NCBI GenBank assembly: GCA_031292275.1 | Contig: JARLHL010000010.1 | Location: forward strand, 1-64,000 | Direction: 5' to 3' | Length of the DNA: 64,000 nt | Source: Desulfocapsaceae bacterium | Lineage (GTDB): Bacteria > Desulfobacterota > Desulfobulbia > Desulfobulbales > Desulfocapsaceae | Shown: in pieces, positions 10,101 to 17,481 of the stretch | How positions within the stretch are numbered: position 1 is the first letter of the stretch | Layout: each line of letters begins with the position of its first letter | The notes under the pieces: generated by a model | What the model saw: only the letters and a program-made list of their open reading frames with translations | What the model was told of the DNA's origin: nothing | Databases searched by the model: none | Made by a program: the position numbers and the translations under genes

Positions 10101-10361
10101 TATAAGACTTCCCAAGAGTCAGGAAATCCTTTTTCAATAGTTATTTTGGATTTGACCATTCCCGGTGGACTTGGTGGGAAACAAGCTGCAGAACAGATTC
10201 TCTCATTTTGCCCAAAGGCCTGCCTGATTGTTTCAAGCGGCTACTCGAATGACCCAATCATGTCCAATTATCGAGAGTATGGATTCAGCGGAGCAATTGC
10301 CAAGCCTTACGACATTCATAAATTCAAAGAGGTGCTCACAGAGGTGGCACAGACTCTTTGA
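7158..10361 (+). CDS. Hybrid histidine kinase: SBP_bac_3 sensor, three PAS domains, HisKA/HATPase and receiver
   Basis: The product of about 1067 residues has a hydrophobic leader, a periplasmic solute-binding (SBP_bac_3) domain (about 40-265; VVIDEDYPPYIFKDAEGHL, FDVIDTIFRN), a membrane helix near 272-292, three PAS domains (about 315-430, 445-555, 570-680), a HisKA box with the phosphorylated histidine near 709 (GGIAHDFNN), an ATPase domain (N box NNIIINATQAM, G2 box GNGLGLA) and a C-terminal receiver with phospho-acceptor Asp near 998 (VILDLTIP). It should sense a small ligand such as an amino acid. No output regulator is adjacent. The start is uncertain: a TTG at 7110, the ATG used here, or an ATG at 7194 are possible, and none has a strong binding site. 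Confidence 0.9.
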   Translation: MRKENLKSPSVRMRNFLILTILIYSAHLPISAPWADAADVSYHSIRVVIDEDYPPYIFKDAEGHLKGILPELWNLWEQRTGIHVEIDAMDWNEAQRRMQAGEFDVIDTIFRNENREKIYDFSEPYAKIEVPIIFRSNISGIKGIEDLEGFSVAVKSGDNAIDILLSHGITNLSRFNNYKEIVEAARDQKVNVFVVDKPPANYYLFKFGISNQFHATTPLYTGEFHRAVLKGNTQLLQIIQNGFAKISKDEYEGIERRWYGAPILSREESRYLRAGITIFAVVFIAVAFWVWMLKRMVVQRTEALQKEIQNRIEQDNLLRESEEKYRILLEESPDPIFSFTAEGQYRYANRAFEEVAGKPMLDIIGKSLWEVFPKAAADKQFASMSQVIHTGERKVIEAHIQRIEGDRYYITTISPIKDRTGKVVSVFCVSKDISDRKQVEDLLQESEKKFRLVFNNANDAIFILNRHGQILEVNPLACEQLGYTYSELISTPLDHIDTPQEAEQIHERMSCLMESGQIIFETVHLRKDGTQLPMEVSARKVQWGDQPAVISICRDISERNRIEEQLRESEKKFNLTFTLSPDSIIISRFDDGLIVDVNEGFTRITGYAAEEVRGKKSLEIGLWQNPVERHQMLEEVQRKGFFENFETQTRRKNGTVLTGLTSVRVFSLKGVKHLITIVRDITEHKIHQEEQLKIEKLESLGTLAGGIAHDFNNILTGIMGNISFAKVLLDTSHQSFKLLSDAEKATMRAGQLAHQLLTFSRGGKPIKKVVSLRYLVHEAVSLVLHGSNVKEIIDIPDSIHAFEADEGQISQVLNNIIINATQAMPEGGTLTITARNEFLSEGNTLSLSPGTYICLTLADQGCGIPYDNLLRIFDPYFTTKPSGNGLGLASAYSIVNRHGGHIDVSSEVGEGTTFTIHLPSIGKVYKEYQPYIQGQIPDRHTDGSILVMDDDETVRDIAAAMLTHLGYAITTCADGEQAVEFYKTSQESGNPFSIVILDLTIPGGLGGKQAAEQILSFCPKACLIVSSGYSNDPIMSNYREYGFSGAIAKPYDIHKFKEVLTEVAQTL

Positions 10362-10685
10362 ACTGAAATAGTTTCAGCTTAGTCTGGCCAGTTGCCAGTT
10401 TTGTGGATGTGTCTGGCCAGATCAAGTCGAAACTCTTTCAAATTATCTGAATGCTATTTGATGCAAATACTTGTTCTCTCGTTTCAAGAGCATTGATTGA
10501 CGATATCCTTTGAAGAAAGATAAAAGATTTTCAGGGCTTCTGATATGGCTGTCATACTTGGGTCCGGTAAACTTACAGATTGCAAACCGAAGCCTGGCAT
10601 GACAAATCCATTCCTGCAGAATATCGATTCAGGCAATCATCGTTTGTCCGTCCGCAACCCTCTGCTTGGAATATAATCGGGAAAA
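10362..10685. other. Spacer after hybrid kinase
   Basis: No gene is seen. A short hairpin (CTGAAA, TAG, TTTCAG) follows the kinase stop directly, but no T-run follows it. The segment GTCTGGCCAG occurs twice about 30 bases apart. Neither has an assigned function. Confidence 0.3.
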
Positions 10686-11012
10686 TCAGTGCTTTTTTCT
10701 TACAATATTAACTGCCTCTGTCCCTTCATAATTTGAGACCGTAAGTATTTGGAATTTCAAAGGCTCGCATAAAAGGCTTTTAATTCCGAGCAAAACGCTG
10801 AATCTGTCTGATCTCAGGTGATCATCAAGAGATTTACGGTTTTCCCACTCAGAGATCAAGCTGAAAACGTTCTCGTTTTCGATATCACAGTAAATATCAT
10901 ATCTCAGACAGCCCTTCTCCTTCTCTAACGAGGCAATCAAAGAAAGAAGTGTTTGCAGAACCTCTTTCTGCTTTTCCGGAAGCACATTTATGATTGTTCT
11001 GACTACTATCAT
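10686..11012 (-). CDS. Antibiotic biosynthesis monooxygenase (ABM) domain protein
   Basis: The 108-residue protein begins MIVVRTIINVLPEKQKEVL and contains CLRYDIYCDIENENVFSLISEW and DDHLRSDRF, the layout of the dimeric ferredoxin-like ABM fold (YgiN, LsrG and related proteins). Members act as small oxygenases or quinol-handling enzymes; the substrate cannot be told from sequence. The length is normal for the family. A palindromic repeat lies about 200 bases upstream. Confidence 0.8.
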   Translation of the reverse strand: MIVVRTIINVLPEKQKEVLQTLLSLIASLEKEKGCLRYDIYCDIENENVFSLISEWENRKSLDDHLRSDRFSVLLGIKSLLCEPLKFQILTVSNYEGTEAVNIVRKKH

Positions 11013-11219
11013 TTTTTCAATGAAGCTCCCTTTCGTCTCTGCGGTCCGACGAACCTTGTATCAAGAGTAAGTTCGGCTCTAAAGTGTTAAAGGGGCACAG
11101 GTCCAGTAATCTTTGCGCGAGGCTTTTCGAACCTGTTGTCATGCTGTATATCTTTCTGATTTAAGTAATAAACAGCTGAGATCGATTTATGTGGCTGCCA
11201 TAAACAGACAGAGAAAAAA

Positions 11220-11250
11220 GGTCATATTTGCCAAGTGGTCATATATGACC
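11220..11250 (+). repeat. Palindromic repeat, copy 1
   Basis: This 31-base element reads GGTCATATTTGCC followed by AAGTGG and TCATATATGACC. Its last 14 bases (11237-11250) form a perfect palindrome, GGTCATATATGACC. The outer arms AAGGTCATAT and ATATGACCTT also pair. Related copies occur at 11544, 15550 and 28336, all in the same orientation. It lies upstream of the minus-strand ABM gene. Confidence 0.7.
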
Positions 11251-11328
11251 TTCAGCCGGTTCCGGCGGTACGATGACGGTCAAATGGAACTCCGAGGCAG
11301 TACCTCCATGGCGAACCCGATGGCTGCA

Positions 11329-11469
11329 TCACGATTTTTTACGTGGCAATTCCAGCAAAGTCTGTCCCTTCTGTTGTTTTTCCAACTTGTTTTTTTCTTT
11401 CTGCTTGTGCTTCTCGTTGCTTTGTTTTTGACTTTTATCCTTATTCTTTTTACCACCTTTGTCTCCCAT
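11329..11469 (-). CDS. Small highly basic protein (46 aa)
   Basis: The ATG is preceded by AAAAAGGAG at good spacing. The 46-residue product begins MGDKGGKKNKDKSQKQ and is almost entirely Lys, Gln, Asn and Glu until LLELPRKKS. I recognise the MGDKG-plus-lysine-rich start as a recurrent type of small bacterial protein without known function; this recognition is from memory. Such composition suggests a disordered nucleic-acid- or ribosome-associated peptide, which is inference. The gene sits between two copies of the palindromic repeat. Longer open frames on the opposite strand are shadows of its low-complexity codons. Confidence 0.6.
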   Translation of the reverse strand: MGDKGGKKNKDKSQKQSNEKHKQKEKNKLEKQQKGQTLLELPRKKS

Positions 11470-11543
11470 GGTCCGGCTCCTTTTTGGATGTTATTCTTGG
11501 AATCATAGAGGGAAAATCGTTTATAGTTTTACAGCTTCTCCAG

Positions 11544-11573
11544 CAATATTTACCCGGGTGACCATATATGACC
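11544..11573 (+). repeat. Palindromic repeat, copy 2 (diverged)
   Basis: The 30 bases CAATATTTACCC, GGGTGAC, CATATATGACC match the repeat consensus with substitutions in the left arm and centre. The copy lies about 75 bases upstream of the small basic protein gene, which is read away from it. Confidence 0.55.
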
Positions 11574-11669
11574 TTTTTTCAGTCCTTAGGGAATTCGGGC
11601 GGATCGTGGAGAATGGAGAGCAACGTACAGTTTTATATACGGAAAGAGAAATAGGACAGCTCCTTTGTC

Positions 11670-14105
11670 TTATGGAAAGCATATTTTTATGACTTCACGA
11701 AAAGTTGTCACAAAATGAGCGGTGATCCCTTCTTTGATATGTTGCGGCAGTAGCTCGAAATCTTCCTGGTTGTCTTTTGGCAGAATTACGTATTTGAGTT
11801 TTTCTCTGATCGCAGCAATAATCTTTTCTTTCACTCCTCCGATGGGCATCACAAGGCCGCTCAAAGTCAACTCCCCGGTCATTGCCGTTTCGCCGATCAT
11901 TGCCTTCCCCATTGCAAGGGAATACAGTGAACAGGCCATGGTAATACCCGCGGAGGGTCCGTCCTTGGGAGTTGCCCCGGCGGGGACATGCAGATGAATG
12001 AGATTCTTTTTGAAAAATTCTGTCGCTTTGGCGTTTTCTTTCAAAAAATATTTTACATAACTGTATGCGATCTCAGATGATTCGACCATTACCTTGCCGA
12101 GTTGGCCGGTTTGCTTGAACCTCGTTTCCCCGGTTGGAACAGCAATAGATTCGATATGCAGGGTCACTCCGCCCATTTCTGTGTAAGCCAGGCCGGTGAT
12201 GACGCCGACCCTGGCTTTTTTAAAAGCATTATCATCAGAAAAATGCCGTTTTCCTAACAGATCTGCAAGATTATCCTTGTGAATCCGGACAATCTTCCGG
12301 GGATTGCCGACAATCTCTTTGGCACACTTGCGAAGAATTTTTTTGATACAGTTTTCCAGGGATCTGACTCCGGCTTCCCTGGCATACCCGTCAATGATTG
12401 CCCCAAGAACTGGTTTTGATATGATGACCTGTGTTTCAGTAAGGCCATGCATTTTAAATTGCTTCGGAATGAGATATTTTCGTGCGATTTCGATCTTTTC
12501 CGCCTGGATATAGCCCGGGAGCCGGATAATTTCCATCCTGTCCAGCAGCGGCCTTGGAATCGTATCAATCTGGTTGGCAGTGCAGATAAAGAGGACCTTG
12601 GACAAATCAAACCGCACATCCAGATAGTGGTCGAGAAAATTCTGGTTTTGCTCTGGATCCAGAACCTCAAGAAGCGCTGATGCCGGATCTCCCTGAAAAC
12701 TGGCGCCGATCTTATCAACCTCATCCAGCATGATCAACGGGTTGGACGTCTTACAGGTCTTGATGGCCTGAATGAACTTACCGGGAAGTGCGCCGATATA
12801 GGTCCGGCGATGGCCTTTGATTTCCGCCTCGTCGTGCATACCGCCCAAGGAAAACCGGTAGTATTCGCGGCCCAGGCTTCTGGCTATGGACTGGCCGATT
12901 GAAGTCTTACCGACCCCCGGAGGACCTGTAAGCAGGACTATAGATCCGGAGAGATTACCCTTGAGGATACCAACCGAGATCAGTTCCAGGATACGATCTT
13001 TAACATTCTCGAGACCAAAATGATCGTGATTCAGAATCTTGGCTGCCTTATCGATATCGTTATTGTCTTCAGTATAGACCCCCCATGGGAGTATGGTCAA
13101 CCAGTCCAGATAGGCTCTTGTTACATTGAATTCAGGAGATGATGTGCCAAGGAGCTTCATCTTCTCAAGTTCTTCCTCTATCCGTTCACGTACCTCTTCT
13201 GTCAGGGTTAGATTTTTCAGGCGCTTTTGAAATTTTTCTATCTCACTTTCAGTGTCATCTTTGAATATCCCCAGTTCCTTTTTTATCTCCTGCAGCTGCT
13301 GTTTGAGAAAAAATTCCCGTTGCTGCTTAGACAATCGCTCTTCGATCCGCTTTGCAATCTGGGATTTGAGTTTGGAAATCTCAACCTCTTTTCTGAGGAG
13401 TACCAAGACCTTTTCAAGGCGATTCCTGACATCTGCAATTTCCAGAATCTGCTGAAGCTCTATACCCGAGGATGTCGTCATTGAGGCGGCAAAGTCTGCA
13501 AGAGCGCTTGGGTCGCTGACGTTGATCCGTTCAACGAGGAACGACAATCCTTCCTTAAAAAGGGGATTTAAGGTAACCAATTCCTTGATACAGTCAATGA
13601 TTGCAACCGAATACGCCTTGATTTCTTCGGTGTTTTCAATCCGTTTCTCCAGCCAGTAATGAACCCGTGCTGTCACGAAAGTTTTACCAATAGTCAACTC
13701 TGCGACATCGAAACGCTCGAGGGCCTTGGTAAAGATCTGTAAAGGTGAATCTTCAGTGGGAAGAGATACACGAACAATTCGTACCGCAACGCCAACAGTG
13801 AAGAAGTCTGCTGGCGTTTCCGGGACATGCTGCAGCGTATCCTCCGTAGGTCGAATGAGAAGCAGTCCCAGATACATTGGTTTTGAATGTTCATGAGACT
13901 CTAAAATAATCTCCTGCATTTGAGGATTATCGATGATTAAAGGCCCCATCATTTTTGGAAACATGGGCCGGTCATAAAGCGGAAAAATCAGGATCGAATC
14001 GGGCATCAGATCTTTGGAGACTACGAGGGACCCCGCGCCATTCGAGACTGCTTCGTCAGGTGATTCGATTGATTGCGGAATCAAAGTTGCTGCTTCTTCA
14101 TACAT
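11670..14105 (-). CDS. lon: ATP-dependent protease Lon
   Basis: The 811-residue protein has the full Lon layout: N-terminal substrate-binding domain (about 30-230), coiled coil with [23 protein letters not shown]+ ATPase with Walker [10 protein letters not shown] near 393 and sensor region, and C-terminal serine protease. The catalytic dyad is Ser in [12 protein letters not shown] near 714 and Lys in IGGVKEKI near 757. Lon degrades misfolded and regulatory proteins in the cytoplasm. AAGGAGG precedes the ATG. The gene overlaps the 3' end of an upstream unknown gene by 25 bases, so translational coupling is likely. Confidence 0.96.
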   Translation of the reverse strand: MYEEAATLIPQSIESPDEAVSNGAGSLVVSKDLMPDSILIFPLYDRPMFPKMMGPLIIDNPQMQEIILESHEHSKPMYLGLLLIRPTEDTLQHVPETPADFFTVGVAVRIVRVSLPTEDSPLQIFTKALERFDVAELTIGKTFVTARVHYWLEKRIENTEEIKAYSVAIIDCIKELVTLNPLFKEGLSFLVERINVSDPSALADFAASMTTSSGIELQQILEIADVRNRLEKVLVLLRKEVEISKLKSQIAKRIEERLSKQQREFFLKQQLQEIKKELGIFKDDTESEIEKFQKRLKNLTLTEEVRERIEEELEKMKLLGTSSPEFNVTRAYLDWLTILPWGVYTEDNNDIDKAAKILNHDHFGLENVKDRILELISVGILKGNLSGSIVLLTGPPGVGKTSIGQSIARSLGREYYRFSLGGMHDEAEIKGHRRTYIGALPGKFIQAIKTCKTSNPLIMLDEVDKIGASFQGDPASALLEVLDPEQNQNFLDHYLDVRFDLSKVLFICTANQIDTIPRPLLDRMEIIRLPGYIQAEKIEIARKYLIPKQFKMHGLTETQVIISKPVLGAIIDGYAREAGVRSLENCIKKILRKCAKEIVGNPRKIVRIHKDNLADLLGKRHFSDDNAFKKARVGVITGLAYTEMGGVTLHIESIAVPTGETRFKQTGQLGKVMVESSEIAYSYVKYFLKENAKATEFFKKNLIHLHVPAGATPKDGPSAGITMACSLYSLAMGKAMIGETAMTGELTLSGLVMPIGGVKEKIIAAIREKLKYVILPKDNQEDFELLPQHIKEGITAHFVTTFREVIKICFP

Positions 14106-14674
14106 TTCAGGCCTCCTTGATTCAGGATAGTTCTTCGTGACTGACGCGTATATCTGACTCTGTTTGCATCAAGTAATGGAAAAAGCTCATCACCGTCAAA
14201 GCCCAGCAGGGTTCTTTGATAGGCATTACCCTCAAGGTAGAGCCAGCCGTCCGTTTCATGCCGGTGGATCGGCCTGTGCAAATAACCCTCTCCCTCGGCT
14301 TTTGCCTTATTGAAATGGCTCAGGCAATACAGCTCTTCACGGACTCCCCATAACCTGGCCTGGAACAGCAATGCCATTATTTTTGACCATGCGTCATTTT
14401 TTGCAGGTAAGGCAACTGCGGTCTTATCGTCATACTCAAAAATTTTTGGTTTCTCATGAGCTGAAAATTGAAGCGCTTCAATCAAACTGCGCGCCGCCTG
14501 GGCCACCCTGTTTGCCAAATCAATCCCAGGGGCGACCCTTGCCCGGAACTCATTGGCTGTCCTTTGGGATATTTTCCCAGCAGAAACAAAGAGGTTGGAC
14601 GTACCACTATTCTGCTCTGGCTGGATAAGCACCGTTAAGGAATGCAATACGGAAAACAGTTCAATGAATTCCAT
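14081..14674 (-). CDS. Hypothetical protein upstream of lon (197 aa)
   Basis: Start chosen at the ATG at 14674, which follows AAGGTGAG. The soluble-looking product contains [37 protein letters not shown] and [21 protein letters not shown] recognise no family. It overlaps lon by 25 bases on the same strand, which points to co-expression and perhaps to a role in protein quality control; the latter is only inference. No signal peptide or membrane helix is seen. Confidence 0.6.
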   Translation of the reverse strand: MEFIELFSVLHSLTVLIQPEQNSGTSNLFVSAGKISQRTANEFRARVAPGIDLANRVAQAARSLIEALQFSAHEKPKIFEYDDKTAVALPAKNDAWSKIMALLFQARLWGVREELYCLSHFNKAKAEGEGYLHRPIHRHETDGWLYLEGNAYQRTLLGFDGDELFPLLDANRVRYTRQSRRTILNQGGLKCMKKQQL

Positions 14675-14764
14675 TCTCACCTTTAACAATATCTGAAAGA
14701 ATAAAAATGCATCCATCCAGAATTTAAGGATTTTCCATGGAAAATATCGTTTTGGAATTGCAGC

Positions 14765-14995
14765 TTACAATATCAATGCACTACGCCAATGGTTGAAAAA
14801 ATCCTGCTCGTCTTCTTCGATCGCAACAACTTCACATCTATCCAACAGCCATTGTTTATGAGACATAACTTTGCCGCCCCATTCCTCAATCAAAAGAACA
14901 GGAAGCCGATCTGCCGAAGAAACGTGATCCATCTCGAATTTTCCCGTTAAGGTCCGTTGCCTTCCGTCATAGACATCAGTTGCCAGGATTTTCAT
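14765..14995 (-). CDS. Hypothetical protein (76 aa), lon operon
   Basis: The ATG at 14995 follows GGAGAACACAT and overlaps the stop of the preceding gene in an ATGA arrangement, a strong sign of coupled translation. The product begins MKILATDVYDGRQRTLTGKF and contains LPVLLIEEWGGKVMSHKQWL. It is acidic at the C-terminus. No known domain is recognised. Confidence 0.6.
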   Translation of the reverse strand: MKILATDVYDGRQRTLTGKFEMDHVSSADRLPVLLIEEWGGKVMSHKQWLLDRCEVVAIEEDEQDFFNHWRSALIL

Positions 14996-15201
14996 ATGTG
15001 TTCTCCATGGCTGATCTGCAACCATTCATCGTGCTGCAGATCGTCGACTGCCTTTTGAATCTGCCTGCACACGTCCTTGGGCGGTTTGATGCCGCATGCT
15101 TTTTCATATGTTTCTTCGTCAAACTCCCGGCCATATCCGACATAAAAATTTGATCCTGCGGAATCAGGCTCTCGGGTTTTTATATATTCAAATTTAATCA
15201 T
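14992..15201 (-). CDS. Hypothetical protein (69 aa), first gene of lon operon
   Basis: GAGAGGAATG precedes the ATG. The 69-residue product begins MIKFEYIKTREPDSAGSNF and contains EETYEKACGIKPPKDVCRQIQ. I recognise no family. Its stop overlaps the next start by ATGA. Together with the two following genes and lon it appears to form a four-gene unit; a palindromic repeat lies about 350 bases upstream. Confidence 0.55.
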   Translation of the reverse strand: MIKFEYIKTREPDSAGSNFYVGYGREFDEETYEKACGIKPPKDVCRQIQKAVDDLQHDEWLQISHGEHI

Positions 15202-15549
15202 AATTCATTCCTCTCTTTGTGACGGGAATCCGTAAAACCAGGGGATCCTCCGAGGACCGCGATGCCGCCACTTGCCGGTGAAATGACAGGGAAGGCGTGC
15301 TTCCCGCAATCTTCCTGTCAACCGAAGATATGGCACATCGCAGCCAACGGCAAAGTGGACAACAGGCCGGGGGGGCAAGTGCCTCAACTTTCGGGTAGCC
15401 GGGTATACACAACGCAGTGCTGATTACACCTTCAATGCAATCATTGAGCCAGGCTTTCAATCGCAACTTCTTGGCGTTCATCATTCTGTTATTTATACAG
15501 AATCAGCGTGATACATTGACAAGGCCCAGAGTTGCGACTTTCTGATAAG

Positions 15550-15581
15550 GGTCATATTTGCCCAAGTGGTTATATATAACC
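15550..15581 (+). repeat. Palindromic repeat, copy 3
   Basis: The 32 bases read GGTCATATTTGCCC, AAGTGGT, TATATATAACC. Extended to 15564-15585 the right half is a perfect 22-base palindrome built from AAGTGGTTATA and its complement. The copy lies between the sigma-54 activator stop and the lon operon, on the promoter side of the latter. Confidence 0.7.
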
Positions 15582-15652
15582 ACTTGCGACTGGCCGGAAT
15601 TTTCATGCGGAGCGACTCCACCTCGAATGTATCCGAGGGGCGCCTGATGGGA

Positions 15653-17176
15653 TCAAAACTCTATTTTCTGGATATCGAGTTTACGCATGCGGGCGCGCAA
15701 GGTGCTGCGGTCGAGTCCGAGGATTTCAGCTGCACTGTTTTTGCCGCTTATTTTCCACTGGGTCTGTTCAAGCACCTGCAAAATATACTCACGCTCCACT
15801 GTTTGCAGGGTTTTTGAGACCGGTCCAGGATCCCGGATCGGTTTCTTGAGCTCGTCAGCCAGCCGCAGTTTGGGACCAGACGAGTTGATCACCGCACGTT
15901 CAAGGACATTTTCCAATTCCCGGATATTTCCCGGCCAGTGGTAGTCCTGCAAGACATTCATAACGCCCGCCGGAATGATTTCAATGGTCTTGCCCAACCT
16001 TTTGGCAATCTTTTTGACGTAAAAATCCACAAGAAACGGCATGTCATCCAAACGATCCCGCAAAGGCGGCATCGTAATCGGAAAAACGTTCAGTCGGTAC
16101 CAGAGATCCTCGCGAAAGCTGCCTTTGCGAACTTCAGCTTCCAGATTGCGATTTGTCGCTGCAATGATCCGCGTATCGACTTTGATGGTATGAGAACTGC
16201 CCAGCCGTTCAAACTCGCCATCTTGGATAACTCTCAGAAGTTTCGCCTGCAATTCCAGGGGCAATTCTCCTATTTCATCGAGAAAAAGGGTGGTGCCGTT
16301 GGCGACCTCAAATCGGCCGAGGCGTCTCGTATGGGAACCGGTGAAGGCGCCTTTTTCATGGCCAAACAGCTCGCTTTCGATAAGGTTGGCCGGCAGGGTG
16401 GCGCAATTCACTTTGATCAGAGCCCGATTTTTGCGCAGGCTTGAGTTATGAATGGCTCTGGCAACCAGCTCTTTACCGGTTCCTGTCTCGCCTAAAACCA
16501 ACACGACCGTATTACTGCCGGCAATTTGTCCAACCTTGTAGAGTACGTATTTAAGTCCATTGCTTTTGCCGATAATATTCTCATAATTGTACTCCAGTTT
16601 GATTTCGTCCTGAAGATAGGCTCTTTCGGCCTCCAATTGGTCTTTTAATGATTTAATTTCGGCAAGGGCCGTTTCTGCAATGCGTTTTCGTTTTTCCGCC
16701 TCTTCCCTTGCCGCAACGAGGTCGATCATGCGCTTTTCGACAAGCTCCTCCATGCCTCTGCGATAATATACCTGTTCAGTGACATCAGTAATGGCCAGGA
16801 AGATCAGCCGGGTCTGGTTTTCCTCTCTATAGATCCATCTGGCGTTCAGATGCATTATCTTCGGGCCTATGTTCTCAAAGGTATGTTCCACCTCAAAGTC
16901 ATTAAGTACGGAATTTTTGGGAAGGAGGTCCTCAAGCAGTTCTCTCAGCCTGGGGATATCCCATTGACGGTTGCCGAGAGCATATATCATGACACCTTCC
17001 GTCTCCTCGGGCTTGACATTGAAGGTCTGGTAAAAGGCCTGACTGGCCTTCACAACCCTTAAATCAGAATCAAGCACCATGACAGGTTCGCGAATAGAAT
17101 CCAGGATGTCGTCAAAAACTTCAACAAAAGATTGCGCCTTTCGTTTGGGGGCGGATTTCTGGCGTTTTTCTTCCAT
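15653..17176 (-). CDS. Sigma-54-dependent transcriptional activator with PAS domain
   Basis: The 507-residue protein has a PAS domain (about 20-140), a coiled coil (about 140-190), a sigma-54 AAA+ domain (about 200-430) with Walker A GETGTGKE, the sigma-54 contact loop GAFTGS, Walker B TTLFLDEIGE and WPGNIRELENV, and a Fis-type helix-turn-helix (SAAEILGLDRSTLRARMRKL). There is no receiver, so activation is probably through the PAS domain. It should remodel RNA polymerase with sigma-54 at enhancer-bound promoters. Targets are unknown; the lon operon lies downstream and ndvB upstream, both on the same strand. Confidence 0.92.
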   Translation of the reverse strand: MEEKRQKSAPKRKAQSFVEVFDDILDSIREPVMVLDSDLRVVKASQAFYQTFNVKPEETEGVMIYALGNRQWDIPRLRELLEDLLPKNSVLNDFEVEHTFENIGPKIMHLNARWIYREENQTRLIFLAITDVTEQVYYRRGMEELVEKRMIDLVAAREEAEKRKRIAETALAEIKSLKDQLEAERAYLQDEIKLEYNYENIIGKSNGLKYVLYKVGQIAGSNTVVLVLGETGTGKELVARAIHNSSLRKNRALIKVNCATLPANLIESELFGHEKGAFTGSHTRRLGRFEVANGTTLFLDEIGELPLELQAKLLRVIQDGEFERLGSSHTIKVDTRIIAATNRNLEAEVRKGSFREDLWYRLNVFPITMPPLRDRLDDMPFLVDFYVKKIAKRLGKTIEIIPAGVMNVLQDYHWPGNIRELENVLERAVINSSGPKLRLADELKKPIRDPGPVSKTLQTVEREYILQVLEQTQWKISGKNSAAEILGLDRSTLRARMRKLDIQKIEF

Positions 17177-17271
17177 TTTTCGAGAGGATCGATTGTTGTT
17201 CGTATGGGAAATCCATCTATCAACTCAATGACGTGACGAGGCCAATACTCTTTGCTGATAATCGGATAGAG

Positions 17272-17458
17272 TAAGAGCGTATCCGTATATAAAACTTTAG
17301 TGCTCTGATCCGGCTTTTGGCCGCCTTTGATCGCTCCTCAATCGCAAAATCCTCATCGTAGCGCTGCTACGCTTGCGGTCTTGTTTAATCGTCGCGATCA
17401 AATCCGTCTCAAAATCCGGCGCGATACCGTGAAAGCTTACTTATAGATACGCTCTTAG
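17272..17458. mobile_element. Candidate MITE, 187 bp
   Basis: Perfect 12-base terminal inverted repeats (TAAGAGCGTATC at 17272-17283 and its complement at 17447-17458) bound a 187-base segment without coding capacity. The similarity continues inward (TATAA next to both ends). The interior holds the hairpin CGTAGCGCTGCTACG. No target-site duplication is obvious. It lies between the ndvB stop and the sigma-54 activator start. Confidence 0.6.
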
Positions 17459-17481
17459 TTTACTCTTTTGGCTTTACACAT

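Noticed and set aside
11113-11561. Plus-strand frames of 131 and 72 codons, seemingly membrane proteins
   Set aside because: The hydrophobic run (LLLFFQLVFFFLLV) is the antisense of lysine codons of the small basic protein on the minus strand.
15194-15484. Minus-strand 96-codon frame before the lon operon
   Set aside because: No ribosome binding site, odd composition, and it overlaps the start of the first small operon gene; kept out for lack of support.
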